64,000 nucleotides of DNA from an uncultured Thalassotalea sp. (GCA_947492575.1 CANLNK010000006.1:178393-242392); one strand, 5' to 3'. Shown: positions 25,773 to 34,415, counted from the stretch's first letter. Numbers and translations: made by a program. The notes: generated from the letters alone by a model not told the origin.

Positions 25773-26651
25773 TTACAAACTAGCTTTAGCGAAAATGGCT
25801 TCTGCATCATCCAACGTCAATAGTTCCTTGAGTGTGCCTCCGTTCTCCATAAAAGCCTCCGCGATTTTGAAACCAACCCAGTAGCCCATATCCATCGGTT
25901 TATCCTCGACAGGAGTATATAACCAAGGTGCATAGTCGTACGACAACATAACCGGCTCAAATGACTTAAGAAGCGTATTGTCTTTCTTATTGCCATATTC
26001 ACTGCGCGCATCATCCAATATGTAGTTATTTCCTAACAATAACTCGGCGACATAGTCAGAGCTTCCCTCCAAAAGTGAGATCTCCAAAAGATTGAAACGG
26101 AAATTGGTTCTGTTAGTGACTCGATACTGAACCACATGCACAAGCTCGTGAGCTAAATAGTTTTCTAGGGTGAGTGCAAAATCAGCCGAATTTTCAGCAG
26201 CACCACATATCATTTCCAACCCCAAAACTATCGCTTTTGGAGATGCCGTAGCAGCTGTGTTGCCGGCACCTACAACGCCGTAAGCCTTCACGCCCTTAAG
26301 TGAAACGCCAGTTAACTCAGTCAACTTAGCCTTCAACGCATCGAATTCGTCTTCAAGGGTATTGAGTGACGCTGCACATTGCTCCAATCTAACCCAGTCG
26401 TTTTTACTAAATGAAGTATAAAAACGCTGCAAGTTGTCGGCATTTTGAATTCGCCCACGTAACATCGCCAGACCACCAGTGCCGCTTGCAAGCAGTTTTT
26501 CATCTAGCATTTGGGCAGACAAAGAAGGTGATGTTTTTCTCAATTCAAATAACTGTGTGACTGCCGATGTGTCGATAGTGTCGTTAGCACTAACATAAGT
26601 ATTAGTCAGCAAAGCTGCCATTCCCAAAATAGACGTAAGTATCTTTTTCAT
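25773..26651 (-). CDS. Secreted zinc metallopeptidase, DUF2268-like
   Basis: A 292-residue exported protein with a signal peptide (MKKILTSILGMAALLTNTYVSA). The HExxH zinc-binding helix is AHELVHVVQY, followed 30-35 residues later by LLEGSSDYVAEL, whose E would be the third ligand, a gluzincin-like pattern as in DUF2268 proteases. Substrate unknown. It is probably expressed from its own promoter in the 430-base region to its right. Confidence 0.8.
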   Translation of the reverse strand: MKKILTSILGMAALLTNTYVSANDTIDTSAVTQLFELRKTSPSLSAQMLDEKLLASGTGGLAMLRGRIQNADNLQRFYTSFSKNDWVRLEQCAASLNTLEDEFDALKAKLTELTGVSLKGVKAYGVVGAGNTAATASPKAIVLGLEMICGAAENSADFALTLENYLAHELVHVVQYRVTNRTNFRFNLLEISLLEGSSDYVAELLLGNNYILDDARSEYGNKKDNTLLKSFEPVMLSYDYAPWLYTPVEDKPMDMGYWVGFKIAEAFMENGGTLKELLTLDDAEAIFAKASL

Positions 26652-27091
26652 GTTTACCCCAATGTTAAAAAAGTTCGCTTATACAAGTTAAACGTTTCCT
26701 AAACAAAAATAACTTACTGATCGTTCAAAAACGTTAACAATACGTTCAAGATTAATTTTCACTTCTCAATATCTACATTATTGTAGGCGCAGGGGTTGTA
26801 TAAACACATTTCAGGGCGGGACAGTCATATCATTGAAAAGCGCACTCCCCTCGATACTTATTCCTTTCTTAAATATCTTTTCCATCGCTATGCGTCGGTC
26901 TTCACAAAGGTATGCTAGGACTACACATTATTACGAAACTTTACAACTAAGTACTTATCTTTTTCTCTTCACTACACTATATTTACGCTAAATTTAAGCT
27001 TGAGTTACGCTTGTTCATTTACCATTCACTAAGTGCCTAATAAAATTAAAGGTATTTCGCGTATAGAACCAAGCAAGGAACATCGTTGTTA
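26652..27091. other. Intergenic region between divergent genes
   Basis: About 440 AT-rich bases carrying promoters for the metallopeptidase (minus) and the lipoprotein cluster (plus). No coding frame with a ribosome-binding site other than that of the lipoprotein gene, and no clear operator or hairpin, was seen. Confidence 0.5.
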
Positions 27092-28546
27092 ATGCCGGAA
27101 ACACTAAAAAAAGGCGCAGTATTTTGCATTGCCACTCTGCTGTCAGGCTGTGCATCTATTCAACTAAACAATTTATTTTCAGACTACGCGACGAGCCAAA
27201 AACCGGTGCGCGCTGCGATAAACGCAGGTAATGTAAAGTCAGCACAATCGATGCTTGAACAGCCAACGGCTGGCAATACAAATTACCAATTGGCAATGTT
27301 GGAGCAAGGCCGACTCGCATTTCTTACAGAAGATACTAAGCAGAGTCAGTGGTGGTTTAATCAAAGCTACAGAGCTTTAGAAAACGAAAGAGCAAAAGCA
27401 AAAGTCCGTCTCGGTAAAGGTGTCGAGAAATTTAATACCTTAGTGACCAATGACAATGCCATTAGCTATCAGCCACCTGCGTATGAGCAAAGTATGATGC
27501 ATAGCTACCAAGCGCTTAATTATGTATTTCAGCATGATTTAGAAGGCGCCTTAGTAGAAGTTAGGCGCGCCAACTTTGTGCAAGAGCAAGCGCTCAAGCA
27601 ATACGAAGACGAACTGTTTGAAGCGAGTGAAAGTGCAGGAATCGACGCAAGTTATATTAATAATACTGCGGCGACGTTAAATTCGCGCGTTGGAGATGTA
27701 AAAAACGGCTTTCAAAATGCGTATACGTTTTATTTATCCGGCTTACTTTACGAGGCGGCCGGCGAACTGAACGATGCCTATATCGACTATAAACGCGCCA
27801 TTGAGATATACCCAGAAAACGAATATTTGCAGCGCGATATATTAAGGTTGGGTTCAGTGTTAGGCATGCAAACTGACCTTGAAGCTTTTGAAAAGCAGTT
27901 TAGTGTTAAAGCAAGTGAGGTATTGTCCGCTAAACCGACAGCAAACGAGGGCCAGTTAGTTGTTATATACGAACAAGGGCTAGTTGATGCGAAAATAGAG
28001 AAATCTGTACGCTTACCGATTTTTACCAGTAACAACGATATGCGCTTTTACAGTGTCTCAATTCCCTCGTACAGCGCTCGAAGTCAGAGCTTAGCTCCGC
28101 TAACACTCAGCGTGCAAGAGACTGCGGATAGCAACACTGCTAAAGCTAACGGCTTGGTAGTTAACACTCAACCAATCGTTAACGTGCAAGCCTTAGTTGC
28201 TAAACAGCTACAAGACAGTATGCCGAGTATGCTCTCACGCCAAGTGTTGCGACTAGTAGCAAAAGAGCAAGTAAGACGTAAACTGAGTAAAGAAGCTGGA
28301 GATGTCGGTAATATTTTGGCTGGGATATACTCCATGGCTTCTGAACGTGCTGACACACGCAGCTGGCTTACGCTACCAGCAGATGTACAAATTTTGCGAG
28401 CGAACGTTGCTGCCGGTGCACATTCAATTGCCTTTAATAACGTGAATATAGCAGCAACAGAAGTAAAAATTGTGCCAGGGAAAATCACACTTATGCTCGT
28501 GACAAAAGCCGGACAGTTTTCAACGGTGAGAACAGTAACGCTCTAG
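27092..28546 (+). CDS. TPR-containing lipoprotein (COG3014 type)
   Basis: An outer-membrane-type lipoprotein of about 484 residues: signal sequence with lipobox LLSGC, then a helical region with tetratricopeptide-like repeats (AYTFYLSGLLYEAAGELNDAYIDYKRAIEIYPENEYL) and a C-terminal beta-rich domain. In vibrios and Shewanella the homologue stands beside ycfL and lpoB genes, as here. AAGGA lies before it; a TTG six bases earlier is an alternative start. A role with peptidoglycan synthesis or envelope assembly is inferred only from that neighbourhood. Confidence 0.85.
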   Translation: MPETLKKGAVFCIATLLSGCASIQLNNLFSDYATSQKPVRAAINAGNVKSAQSMLEQPTAGNTNYQLAMLEQGRLAFLTEDTKQSQWWFNQSYRALENERAKAKVRLGKGVEKFNTLVTNDNAISYQPPAYEQSMMHSYQALNYVFQHDLEGALVEVRRANFVQEQALKQYEDELFEASESAGIDASYINNTAATLNSRVGDVKNGFQNAYTFYLSGLLYEAAGELNDAYIDYKRAIEIYPENEYLQRDILRLGSVLGMQTDLEAFEKQFSVKASEVLSAKPTANEGQLVVIYEQGLVDAKIEKSVRLPIFTSNNDMRFYSVSIPSYSARSQSLAPLTLSVQETADSNTAKANGLVVNTQPIVNVQALVAKQLQDSMPSMLSRQVLRLVAKEQVRRKLSKEAGDVGNILAGIYSMASERADTRSWLTLPADVQILRANVAAGAHSIAFNNVNIAATEVKIVPGKITLMLVTKAGQFSTVRTVTL

Positions 28547-28583
28547 GTGTCATCAAGTTACTTGACCTATCAAACTGGTTTAG

Positions 28584-28766
28584 AGATCTGGGCTAGAGAA
28601 ACAAGGCTTTGTTATCGAAGCAGAAAAGCAAGCTTGGAAGCCGCTTGAATTACACGATGGACAAGAAAAAAGTTTAGTTGGGATTGCGCCTTCGGCAGAA
28701 GCGGAGTCTTTTAAGTTTTATGTGCGAGAAGCCCACAAACGGGCATATGAATTTAACGGGAATTAA
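28584..28766 (+). pseudogene. ycfL (DUF1425) remnant, 5' part missing
   Basis: The frame ending at 28766 encodes LEKQGFVIEAEKQAWKPLEL, then a DGQEKSLVGIAPSAEAESF segment, which matches the C-terminal half of YcfL/DUF1425 lipoproteins (W-x-x-L-x-L-H-x-G-Q ... IAP-x-x-x-A-x-x-F-x-x-Y-x-R). There is no start codon, an in-frame TAG lies directly upstream, and only 37 bases separate it from the preceding gene, so the signal peptide and first ~65 residues are gone. Intact relatives normally occupy exactly this slot between COG3014 and lpoB. Confidence 0.7.
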
Positions 28767-28768
28767 CA

Positions 28769-29368
28769 ATGAAAAAGACATTACTTATCGCATCAGCAAT
28801 TTCAGTCGCTTTATTAGCGGGCTGTTCAAGTAAGCAAGTTGTTAGCTACGGTGACGCAACAGCAGTAGAAACAACCGACATCAACTTTGGCTCGACCGAC
28901 TTACAAAAAGTCGCGAGCGAAATGACTGACTCACTGATTTCATCGCCAGTTATCGGCTCTTTAACACAAAACAAACGCCCTGTTGTTTTCGTTGAGCGTA
29001 TTAAAAACAAAACGAGTGAGCATATCGATACAGAATCAATTACCGATTCAATTTCAACGAAAGTGCTGCGCTCAGGTAAGTTCCGCTTTGTTGACATGTC
29101 TCGCGTGGAAGCCGTTAAAAAGCAGCTGCAGTTCCAGCAAGAAGGTGGTTTAGTAGATCCAACAAAAGCTATCCAGTTCGGTAAGCAAATTGGCGCCGAG
29201 TACATGCTATACGGCAACTTATCGAGCATTGTAAAAGCCAATGCAGACAAAAAAGACGTGTATTACAAATTCACTATGCGCTTGATGGATCTTGAGAGCG
29301 GCATTATTGAGTGGGCTGATGAAACCGAAATTCGCAAAACACGCGAAAAAGCAGGTTTAGGCTGGTAA
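28769..29368 (+). CDS. lpoB: LpoB-like penicillin-binding-protein activator lipoprotein
   Basis: A 199-residue lipoprotein with lipobox LLAGCSS and a globular domain like LpoB/CsgG-N: RPVVFVERIKNKTSEHIDTESITDSISTKVLRSGKFRFVD and GAEYMLYGNLSSI. In E. coli LpoB reaches from the outer membrane to stimulate PBP1b. The gene follows the ycfL remnant by two bases. It ends GIIEWADETEIRKTREKAGLGW, typical of the family. Identity as the PBP1b partner in this organism is inferred. Confidence 0.87.
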   Translation: MKKTLLIASAISVALLAGCSSKQVVSYGDATAVETTDINFGSTDLQKVASEMTDSLISSPVIGSLTQNKRPVVFVERIKNKTSEHIDTESITDSISTKVLRSGKFRFVDMSRVEAVKKQLQFQQEGGLVDPTKAIQFGKQIGAEYMLYGNLSSIVKANADKKDVYYKFTMRLMDLESGIIEWADETEIRKTREKAGLGW

Positions 29369-29502
29369 CCACCAGATTTAAAATCTATCGTTTTTAGTCA
29401 ACCGTGTATGAACCACCCTACTAATAAAAGTGGTTTGGTGGTTCTACTTATGAAATGCGGCGAATAATCATCCTCCGCATTGCGCAATTTAAGGAGTATG
29501 TG

Positions 29503-30000
29503 ATGAAACTTATCCCAATCTGGCTTAAAGCCCTATGTGTCATCGTTGTGAGTAGCGGCCTTTTAACATTCACGAACACTGCTACAGCAAGTGAATACGA
29601 GCGCAATAAGGCGGTACCGGTTGAACAAGTGTTGTTTGGACAAGTGACATCTGTGCGTCAAATCACTGAGCGAGAAATCATTCAGGACAAAGCCAATGGT
29701 TGGGAAATTTTCGGCGGTGCATTAATTGGCGGCGTATTGGGCAACCAGATTGGCGACGGCAGTGGACGAGATATCGCCACGATACTCGGTACCATGATTG
29801 GCGCCTCTGTTGCAGAGAATAAGGGTCGCAAGTCCAAAATTAAGGAGCTGAGACTGGTCGAGATGATGATTACGACAGAGCAAGGCGAAGAATACATGGT
29901 TGTGCAAGATTACGACCGCAATATGGTGTTCAGCCGAGGCGATGAAATACGCATGATTTACCTTGCCAACGGCTCAGTGCGTATCGATAAGCAATACTAA
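29503..30000 (+). CDS. Glycine-zipper 2TM (SlyB/17-kDa antigen-like) envelope protein
   Basis: A 165-residue exported protein. The ATG at 29503 has AAGGAG upstream; a longer reading is not needed. Signal peptide to about residue 28, then a glycine-zipper pair (IFGGALIGGVLGNQIGDGSGRDIATILGTMIGASVAENKG) that inserts in or against the outer membrane, and a C-terminal beta domain. It ends the lipoprotein cluster. A decayed copy of its 3' two-thirds is found 3.4 kb away at 33181. Confidence 0.82.
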   Translation: MKLIPIWLKALCVIVVSSGLLTFTNTATASEYERNKAVPVEQVLFGQVTSVRQITEREIIQDKANGWEIFGGALIGGVLGNQIGDGSGRDIATILGTMIGASVAENKGRKSKIKELRLVEMMITTEQGEEYMVVQDYDRNMVFSRGDEIRMIYLANGSVRIDKQY

Positions 30001-30227
30001 GACGCTAAAACAGCGCTTATCTGGCTTATTCATCCGAAAGCTTAGCAATGGCAATATCAGCGTTCTAGCAAGCCTCAAAAACCTCAAATGTTCAGTAAAC
30101 AGACATTCACGTGTTAAACAGTCGAATGTCTGCCCATCAGGCTTTATCCAACCTATTAAAAAAAACGATTTTATAGAAACACTCAATCTAAGCGTATCGC
30201 AAGCTGAGTGCTCTCAAGTTCAGTGCT

Positions 30228-31076
30228 CTAGAGATTTAAAGCCGCTTTCACATTGGCTAAATAGGTTTGAGATACTGGTACTTCGGTACCATTTTGCATG
30301 ATAAGAATGAGCTTTCGCCCCTCTTTTTTAGTCTCTACTACGGCTTCTTTAGCAACCCACCAAGAACGGTGTGTTTGAAAACCATCGTAATGTTCCAATT
30401 TGCTCAGCGCATCTTTAAAACGCATTAATAACAGGTGTTCGCCTTTATCTGTCATTACGTTTAAATAATGATCATCCATTTGCAAACAAATCAATTGACC
30501 GCGTTTGGCCATAGGCAATTCATTAATTAAGGTGTCAACGGGCTGGCTTTGCATACTCTCTACTTTTTCAGAGTTCAGTGCCAGTTCTTCAGCATTTTGC
30601 TTAAGCTGTTGCTGTTGTTGCAACACTAACGATTTAATTGAGCTTACACCTGCAATAATGCCTCCAATAACCGTGCAATACATAACCGACATAGGTATTG
30701 ATTGCAGATAACTGTTGTCAAAATAATTAAAAAAGAGGTTGATGATAAAGGGGGCTAATAACCCCATTAAAACACTTGCTGCCAATGTTGAAAGCACAAG
30801 TCGAGTTGCTTTGGTGTTAATCCATTCGGGTAAATTTCTATCAAGCAGTTTTGACAAAAAGAACATCGTCGGCGAGTAAATTACATATCCCGTAGCGCAA
30901 ATCACAAACCAGAAAAATCCCGCATAAAGGATGTCAATTTGGTGCATACCAAAAGGGCGAAGAAAGGTTAAAAACAATACAAAAATAGCAATAACGACTG
31001 CATCAGTCGCCAAATCCCTTGCGTCCAAAAAATCTTTTACCATTTGATTTTTAAGGTTAATTTCACGAATCGCCAA
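30228..31076 (-). CDS. Membrane-anchored LytTR-type transcriptional regulator
   Basis: Four hydrophobic helices (residues ~28-150), a glutamine-rich coiled linker and a C-terminal LytTR DNA-binding domain (QLICLQMDDHYLNVMTDKGEHLLLMRFKDALSKL, then HRSWWVAKEAV). The start is TTG with AGGA seven bases upstream; an internal ATG at 31043 has no such element. It is divergent from the DUF2141-carotenoid oxygenase operon, and a 9-12-9 direct repeat typical for LytTR proteins lies in the gap, so control of that operon is likely. Confidence 0.88.
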   Translation of the reverse strand: MAIREINLKNQMVKDFLDARDLATDAVVIAIFVLFLTFLRPFGMHQIDILYAGFFWFVICATGYVIYSPTMFFLSKLLDRNLPEWINTKATRLVLSTLAASVLMGLLAPFIINLFFNYFDNSYLQSIPMSVMYCTVIGGIIAGVSSIKSLVLQQQQQLKQNAEELALNSEKVESMQSQPVDTLINELPMAKRGQLICLQMDDHYLNVMTDKGEHLLLMRFKDALSKLEHYDGFQTHRSWWVAKEAVVETKKEGRKLILIMQNGTEVPVSQTYLANVKAALNL

Positions 31077-31100
31077 TTATACATCCTGTTTTTCTTATTA

Positions 31101-31130
31101 TTTCACGAAGTAATGAACTCGCTTTACGAA
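31101..31130. promoter_or_regulatory. Candidate LytTR direct-repeat operator
   Basis: TTTCACGAA and CTTTACGAA are two 9-base direct repeats (7 of 9 identical) separated by exactly 12 bases. This 21-base period is the spacing known from AgrA and other LytTR proteins. The site lies between the membrane LytTR gene and the divergent DUF2141 gene. Confidence 0.55.
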
Positions 31131-31221
31131 AGGTCGATTGAGCACTGAAAAAAATCGTCATATTGTGTTTCCAACGAGCCAAACGACGCTCATTAAAAAA
31201 CAATTTGATTAAGGAAATACA

Positions 31222-31641
31222 ATGAACATTTTAAAACTTTCGGCGCTTTCATTAAGCTGTTTTATTTTACCTATATCCGCACAAACCGTGCAATTTAATA
31301 TTGAAGGTATTCAACACGATAAGGGGAAGCTATACATCCAATTATTTAAAGGAGAAAACAACTTTAAAAAAGGTGAAGCACACAATGTAGCCATTGTGAA
31401 TGCAAAACAAGGACAAGTCACAGTAACTTTTAATGATGTTGAACCTGGCGACTATGCAATTCGCTATTTCCATGACGAGAATAGCAACCAAGGCTTCGAC
31501 AATAACATGTTCGGTATGCCTATCGAAGGTTACGGCTTTTCAAATAATGCACCAGTGAATTTCGGTCCTCCAAGCTATCAGCAAATGACATTCATGGTAT
31601 CGAATGTTGCCGTTATTAATTCTTCCACTGTTAACTACTAA
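31222..31641 (+). CDS. DUF2141 exported protein
   Basis: Signal peptide (MNILKLSALSLSCFILPISA) and a beta-sandwich DUF2141 domain of about 115 residues with its hallmark YFHDENSNQGFDNNMFGMPIEGYGFSNNA and FGPPSY. The function of the family is unknown; it often stands next to enzymes of carotenoid or isoprenoid metabolism or to LytTR regulators in Alteromonadales. The carotenoid oxygenase gene begins ten bases after its stop. Confidence 0.87.
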   Translation: MNILKLSALSLSCFILPISAQTVQFNIEGIQHDKGKLYIQLFKGENNFKKGEAHNVAIVNAKQGQVTVTFNDVEPGDYAIRYFHDENSNQGFDNNMFGMPIEGYGFSNNAPVNFGPPSYQQMTFMVSNVAVINSSTVNY

Positions 31642-31651
31642 GGAGCCTGTA

Positions 31652-33178
31652 ATGCAAAGACGTGAAGCCTTAAAAAGTATGCTGGGTTTATCTGCGGCTG
31701 CAACTGCTCTTAGTCCCTTCCCTGCACTCGCAAATTTAGCTAGCGCAAATGAAGATATCATGGCGCAGTTTGCAACCAGTTTTGACAAGGCTACTCATAG
31801 TAATCCTAACCTAATTGGCTTAAAGAGCATGTCTGGTGACATGCCTTGGCAGAGCTTGACCGTTGAAGGGAAATTACCAAAAGCGCTTCGCGGCAGTTTT
31901 TATCGAAATGGGCCTGCTGTACATCAACGCAACGGACAACGCTACACACACCTTTTCGAAGGTGACGGCATGGTCCAACACTTTAACTTTGCTGATACTG
32001 GCATTCAACATCGGGCTAAGTTTGTAAAAACCAACAAGTACAAGCAAGAACAGGCAGCAGATAAGTTTTTATTCTCAGGGCCAAATAGCAAGTTACCGGG
32101 CAGTTTACCCGTAAACAAAACCGACATTATTAATTCTGCAAACACCAATATTATTCCGGTAAATGGTGAGTTGTGGGCACTATGGGAAGCGGGGTCTGCA
32201 ACAGCGTTGGATGCCAGTAGTTTAGACGCAAAAGGTCTTGTAAACCTTGGCGAAAACACACGATATGGCAATAGTTTAAAGGGACTCGCATTTTCAGCGC
32301 ACCCTAAAATTGAAGCAGACGGTACGATTTGGAATTTTGGCAGTACCATTAATGGCGACATTGTCCTTTACCACCTTAACAACCGCGGAGTAACGCAAAA
32401 AGTAAACCTACTTAAAACGAACTACCGTGGCGGGATGTTGCATGACTTTTTAATCACGCAGAAAAATATTCTGATCATCTTACCGTCACTTGATAGAGAT
32501 AAAGCCGATGAGCGCTTGTTCAGTGCAATTCGTTTCAACAAAACCCTTCCTATGAAAGTACTAGTTATTGATAAAAATACGTTGACACTCACGCGTGAAT
32601 ATCTGTTGGATGCGGGCTTTGCCTTTCATTTTGGCAATGCTTGGGAAGACACTGATGGAACTATTCGCTTTGATGCTAGCCTGTACCCAGATTGTGAGAA
32701 TTTACATCACATGAGTGATTTAATGCGTGGCAAAACCTCGGATGCAACGCCTGCAAACACGGTGTTGTACACACTTTATAAAAACGGCAGTACTAATAAA
32801 CAAATCATTCCCGGCATCAGTGAATTTCCACGTGTGTATGAGCATTTAACGGGACTAAGAAATGAGCTACTGGTGACATTATCATCGATACAAAGTGATG
32901 TTTGGAGCGACAGCGTGCGCGTAATTAATGTTAACAATGGCAAGCAAGACACCTTTGTTTACGGCGAAGAGTTCTTGGTTGAGGAGCATCTTATCGTTGA
33001 TTACACACAACAAGAGGGAAATGGGTATTTAGTGGGTACTGCACTCCATGTTCCATCAAAACGCACCTGCGTGAACATTTTTAAGGTAGGTCATGTTAGT
33101 GATGGCCCCGTATGTCGCGCTTGGTTGCCAACAGCATTACCGCTTGGATTTCATGGTAACTTTTTAGCGGCGAATTAA
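31652..33178 (+). CDS. Carotenoid oxygenase (RPE65/CCD family), Tat-exported
   Basis: A 508-residue seven-bladed propeller dioxygenase. The N-terminus has a twin-arginine-like signal (RREALKSMLGLSAAATALS). Iron-binding histidines are visible in SAHPKIEADG, LHDFLIT, AFHFGNAWED and the C-terminal FHGNFLAAN. The family cleaves conjugated double bases of carotenoids or lignostilbene-type compounds with O2. AAGGAG precedes the ATG at 31652. Cotranscription with DUF2141 under the divergent LytTR regulator is inferred. A decayed gene fragment follows directly. Confidence 0.87.
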   Translation: MQRREALKSMLGLSAAATALSPFPALANLASANEDIMAQFATSFDKATHSNPNLIGLKSMSGDMPWQSLTVEGKLPKALRGSFYRNGPAVHQRNGQRYTHLFEGDGMVQHFNFADTGIQHRAKFVKTNKYKQEQAADKFLFSGPNSKLPGSLPVNKTDIINSANTNIIPVNGELWALWEAGSATALDASSLDAKGLVNLGENTRYGNSLKGLAFSAHPKIEADGTIWNFGSTINGDIVLYHLNNRGVTQKVNLLKTNYRGGMLHDFLITQKNILIILPSLDRDKADERLFSAIRFNKTLPMKVLVIDKNTLTLTREYLLDAGFAFHFGNAWEDTDGTIRFDASLYPDCENLHHMSDLMRGKTSDATPANTVLYTLYKNGSTNKQIIPGISEFPRVYEHLTGLRNELLVTLSSIQSDVWSDSVRVINVNNGKQDTFVYGEEFLVEEHLIVDYTQQEGNGYLVGTALHVPSKRTCVNIFKVGHVSDGPVCRAWLPTALPLGFHGNFLAAN

Positions 33179-33180
33179 CT

Positions 33181-33398
33181 AGCGACGGCAGTGGCGAGAT
33201 ATCGCCACAATACACGGCACCTTGATTAGCGCCCCAGTTGCTGAAAATAAAGGTCGCAAGTCCAGAATTAAATAGCTTAGTCTGGTCGAAATGATGATTA
33301 CAACTGAGAAAGGCGATGAATTACGCATGATTTGCCTTACCAAGGGCGAAGTGCGTATCGATAAGCAATATTAAGACGCTTATACAGCGAAGCTCCAA
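33181..33398 (+). pseudogene. Decayed copy of the glycine-zipper gene 3' end
   Basis: Clearly homologous to 29753-30017, at more than 80 percent by eye, running past the stop codon into the flank (GACGCT..ACAGCG in both). Stop codons interrupt the frame (AAATAG replaces AAGGAG) and about 54 bases are missing between two GGCGA repeats. It is a pseudogene fragment without start or signal peptide. Confidence 0.8.
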
Positions 33399-33412
33399 TT
33401 TAGTAAACAGGA

Positions 33413-33514
33413 CACTAACGCTTGCCTAACCGGCGAAAAATAGCAGGCTAAAATTAGCGACGAAGGAGCGCAAGCCATGCGTTTTGCGTCCATTCCATAA
33501 TTGACTTGTTATAC
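33413..33514 (-). other. Integron attC site (attC-1)
   Basis: On the minus strand it begins GTATAAC and ends GCGTTAGTG, with inner arms TGGACGCAAAACGC.../...GCCGGTTAGGC and a central inverted repeat containing GGCTTGCG and TTTTAGCC. It has the length (about 100 bases) and design of marine attC sites and about three quarters identity with attC-2. It follows the stop codon of the cassette gene at 33518 by three bases. Confidence 0.75.
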
Positions 33515-33517
33515 ACC

Positions 33518-33925
33518 TTACCGATTCCAGCACTTTTCGGGCTTTTGATTCAGCTGCCACTTAATATAGTCTTCAGGTGGTCGAGTTATATTTATTACGT
33601 GTTCAGCTTTAAACGGAATCTCTACCCCATATCCTAAATAGAAATCATCTTCAGGGTCTATACTTGCAGGCTGGTGATCAAGTATACCAATATACATATC
33701 GCCAATTATCTCTGAGACGATGACATTCATTCTTTCACTGATTATTTCAACTTTATCGTTTTCGTCATAGCCTTCTATTTCAAAGATAAGACGAACGGCG
33801 TCACCAATTTTTAATGCTTTTCTTTCTTGTATATCTGGAATCCAAAAAGTATCTGGATTTTCTCTGTGAGCTGCTTCTCCAGATCGAAGCTCCCAATAAT
33901 CATTTTCAAATGTTGCTAGATTCAT
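33518..33925 (-). CDS. Integron cassette gene, unknown 135-residue protein
   Basis: A soluble acidic protein of 135 residues with no signal or membrane segment. A central stretch (IGDAVRLIFEIEGYDENDKVEIISERMNVIVSEIIGDMYIGILDHQP) followed by IPFKAEHVINI looks like the small beta-barrel proteins often found in integron cassettes (DUF2314/DUF2185-like), but I would not name it. It is flanked by attC sites on both sides and oriented with attC at its 3' end, which is the rule for cassettes. Confidence 0.8.
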   Translation of the reverse strand: MNLATFENDYWELRSGEAAHRENPDTFWIPDIQERKALKIGDAVRLIFEIEGYDENDKVEIISERMNVIVSEIIGDMYIGILDHQPASIDPEDDFYLGYGVEIPFKAEHVINITRPPEDYIKWQLNQKPEKCWNR

Positions 33926-33936
33926 ACTCTTTGGGT

Positions 33937-34037
33937 GTATAACGCTCGCCTAACAGGCGCAAAATGCTTGGCTAAAATTAGGAACGAAGTGACGCAAGCC
34001 AAGCTTTTTGCGTCCTTTGTTGAAGCGTTTGTTATAC
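33937..34037 (-). other. Integron attC site (attC-2)
   Basis: Minus-strand ends GTATAAC and GTTATAC, inner arms AACGCTTC and GGCGAGC, and a long imperfect hairpin with GACGCAAAAAGCTTGGC facing GCCAAGCATTTTGCGCC. This is a typical VCR-like attC of about 101 bases. The stop codon of the next cassette gene (TAA at 34032-34034) lies in its first core site. Confidence 0.8.
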
Positions 34038-34367
34038 GCCTATACTCGCTGCCCATCCGCAGTGCTTGCAGGGCGAACATTTTGCGAACCCACTATACAA
34101 CTGTTTGACCGGGATATTTTTGCCGTTTTTAAACTTTGCCAAATTTTCACCACACTCGGGGCAACGAACGAGATTGTAAACCGCAAAATGATGCAAAATA
34201 GCAAAAGTAAAGCTTGAAATAAAAGTAAGCCCTGCACCAATTGGTAATTCCAAAATATCCAAATAAGCTAGTAAAAATGCTATCACTATGCCTGAAGGGA
34301 GAATGATAATTTCAATGCCTTCAAGATGTGATATCCAAGACTTATTTAATTTTTGCAGAGTATCCAT
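34032..34367 (-). CDS. Integron cassette gene, two-helix membrane protein with zinc ribbon
   Basis: A 111-residue protein with two membrane helices (about 18-38 and 43-64) and a C-terminal zinc-ribbon-like tail (C69-x2-C72 and C97-x2-C100-x2-C103). No family is recognised. Its attC follows at the 3' end, and the recombination core GTTATAC stands just upstream of the start, so it is a complete cassette. Cassette cargo of this kind is often of defence or stress type, but nothing in the sequence proves that. Confidence 0.78.
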   Translation of the reverse strand: MDTLQKLNKSWISHLEGIEIIILPSGIVIAFLLAYLDILELPIGAGLTFISSFTFAILHHFAVYNLVRCPECGENLAKFKNGKNIPVKQLYSGFAKCSPCKHCGWAASIGV

Positions 34368-34377
34368 ATTCTTCGGC

Positions 34378-34384
34378 GTATAAC
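34378..34384 (-). other. Integron-type core site at the 5' edge of the cassette pair
   Basis: GTATAAC on the plus strand, GTTATAC on the minus strand, ten bases before the cassette gene start. The DNA beyond it is not an attC and no integrase gene is in the window. Confidence 0.5.
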
Positions 34385-34394
34385 AATTTAATAT

Positions 34395-34415
34395 CGACCC
34401 AACGGGTCGTTTTTC
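34395..34415 (+). terminator. Short hairpin with T-tract
   Basis: CGACCC-AAC-GGGTCG followed by TTTTT on the plus strand. No plus-strand gene ends here, so it may be a relic from before the cassettes arrived. Confidence 0.35.

Noticed and set aside
28168..28488. 106-codon minus-strand frame inside the TPR lipoprotein gene
   Set aside because: Antisense shadow of a well-supported coding region, no start signal.
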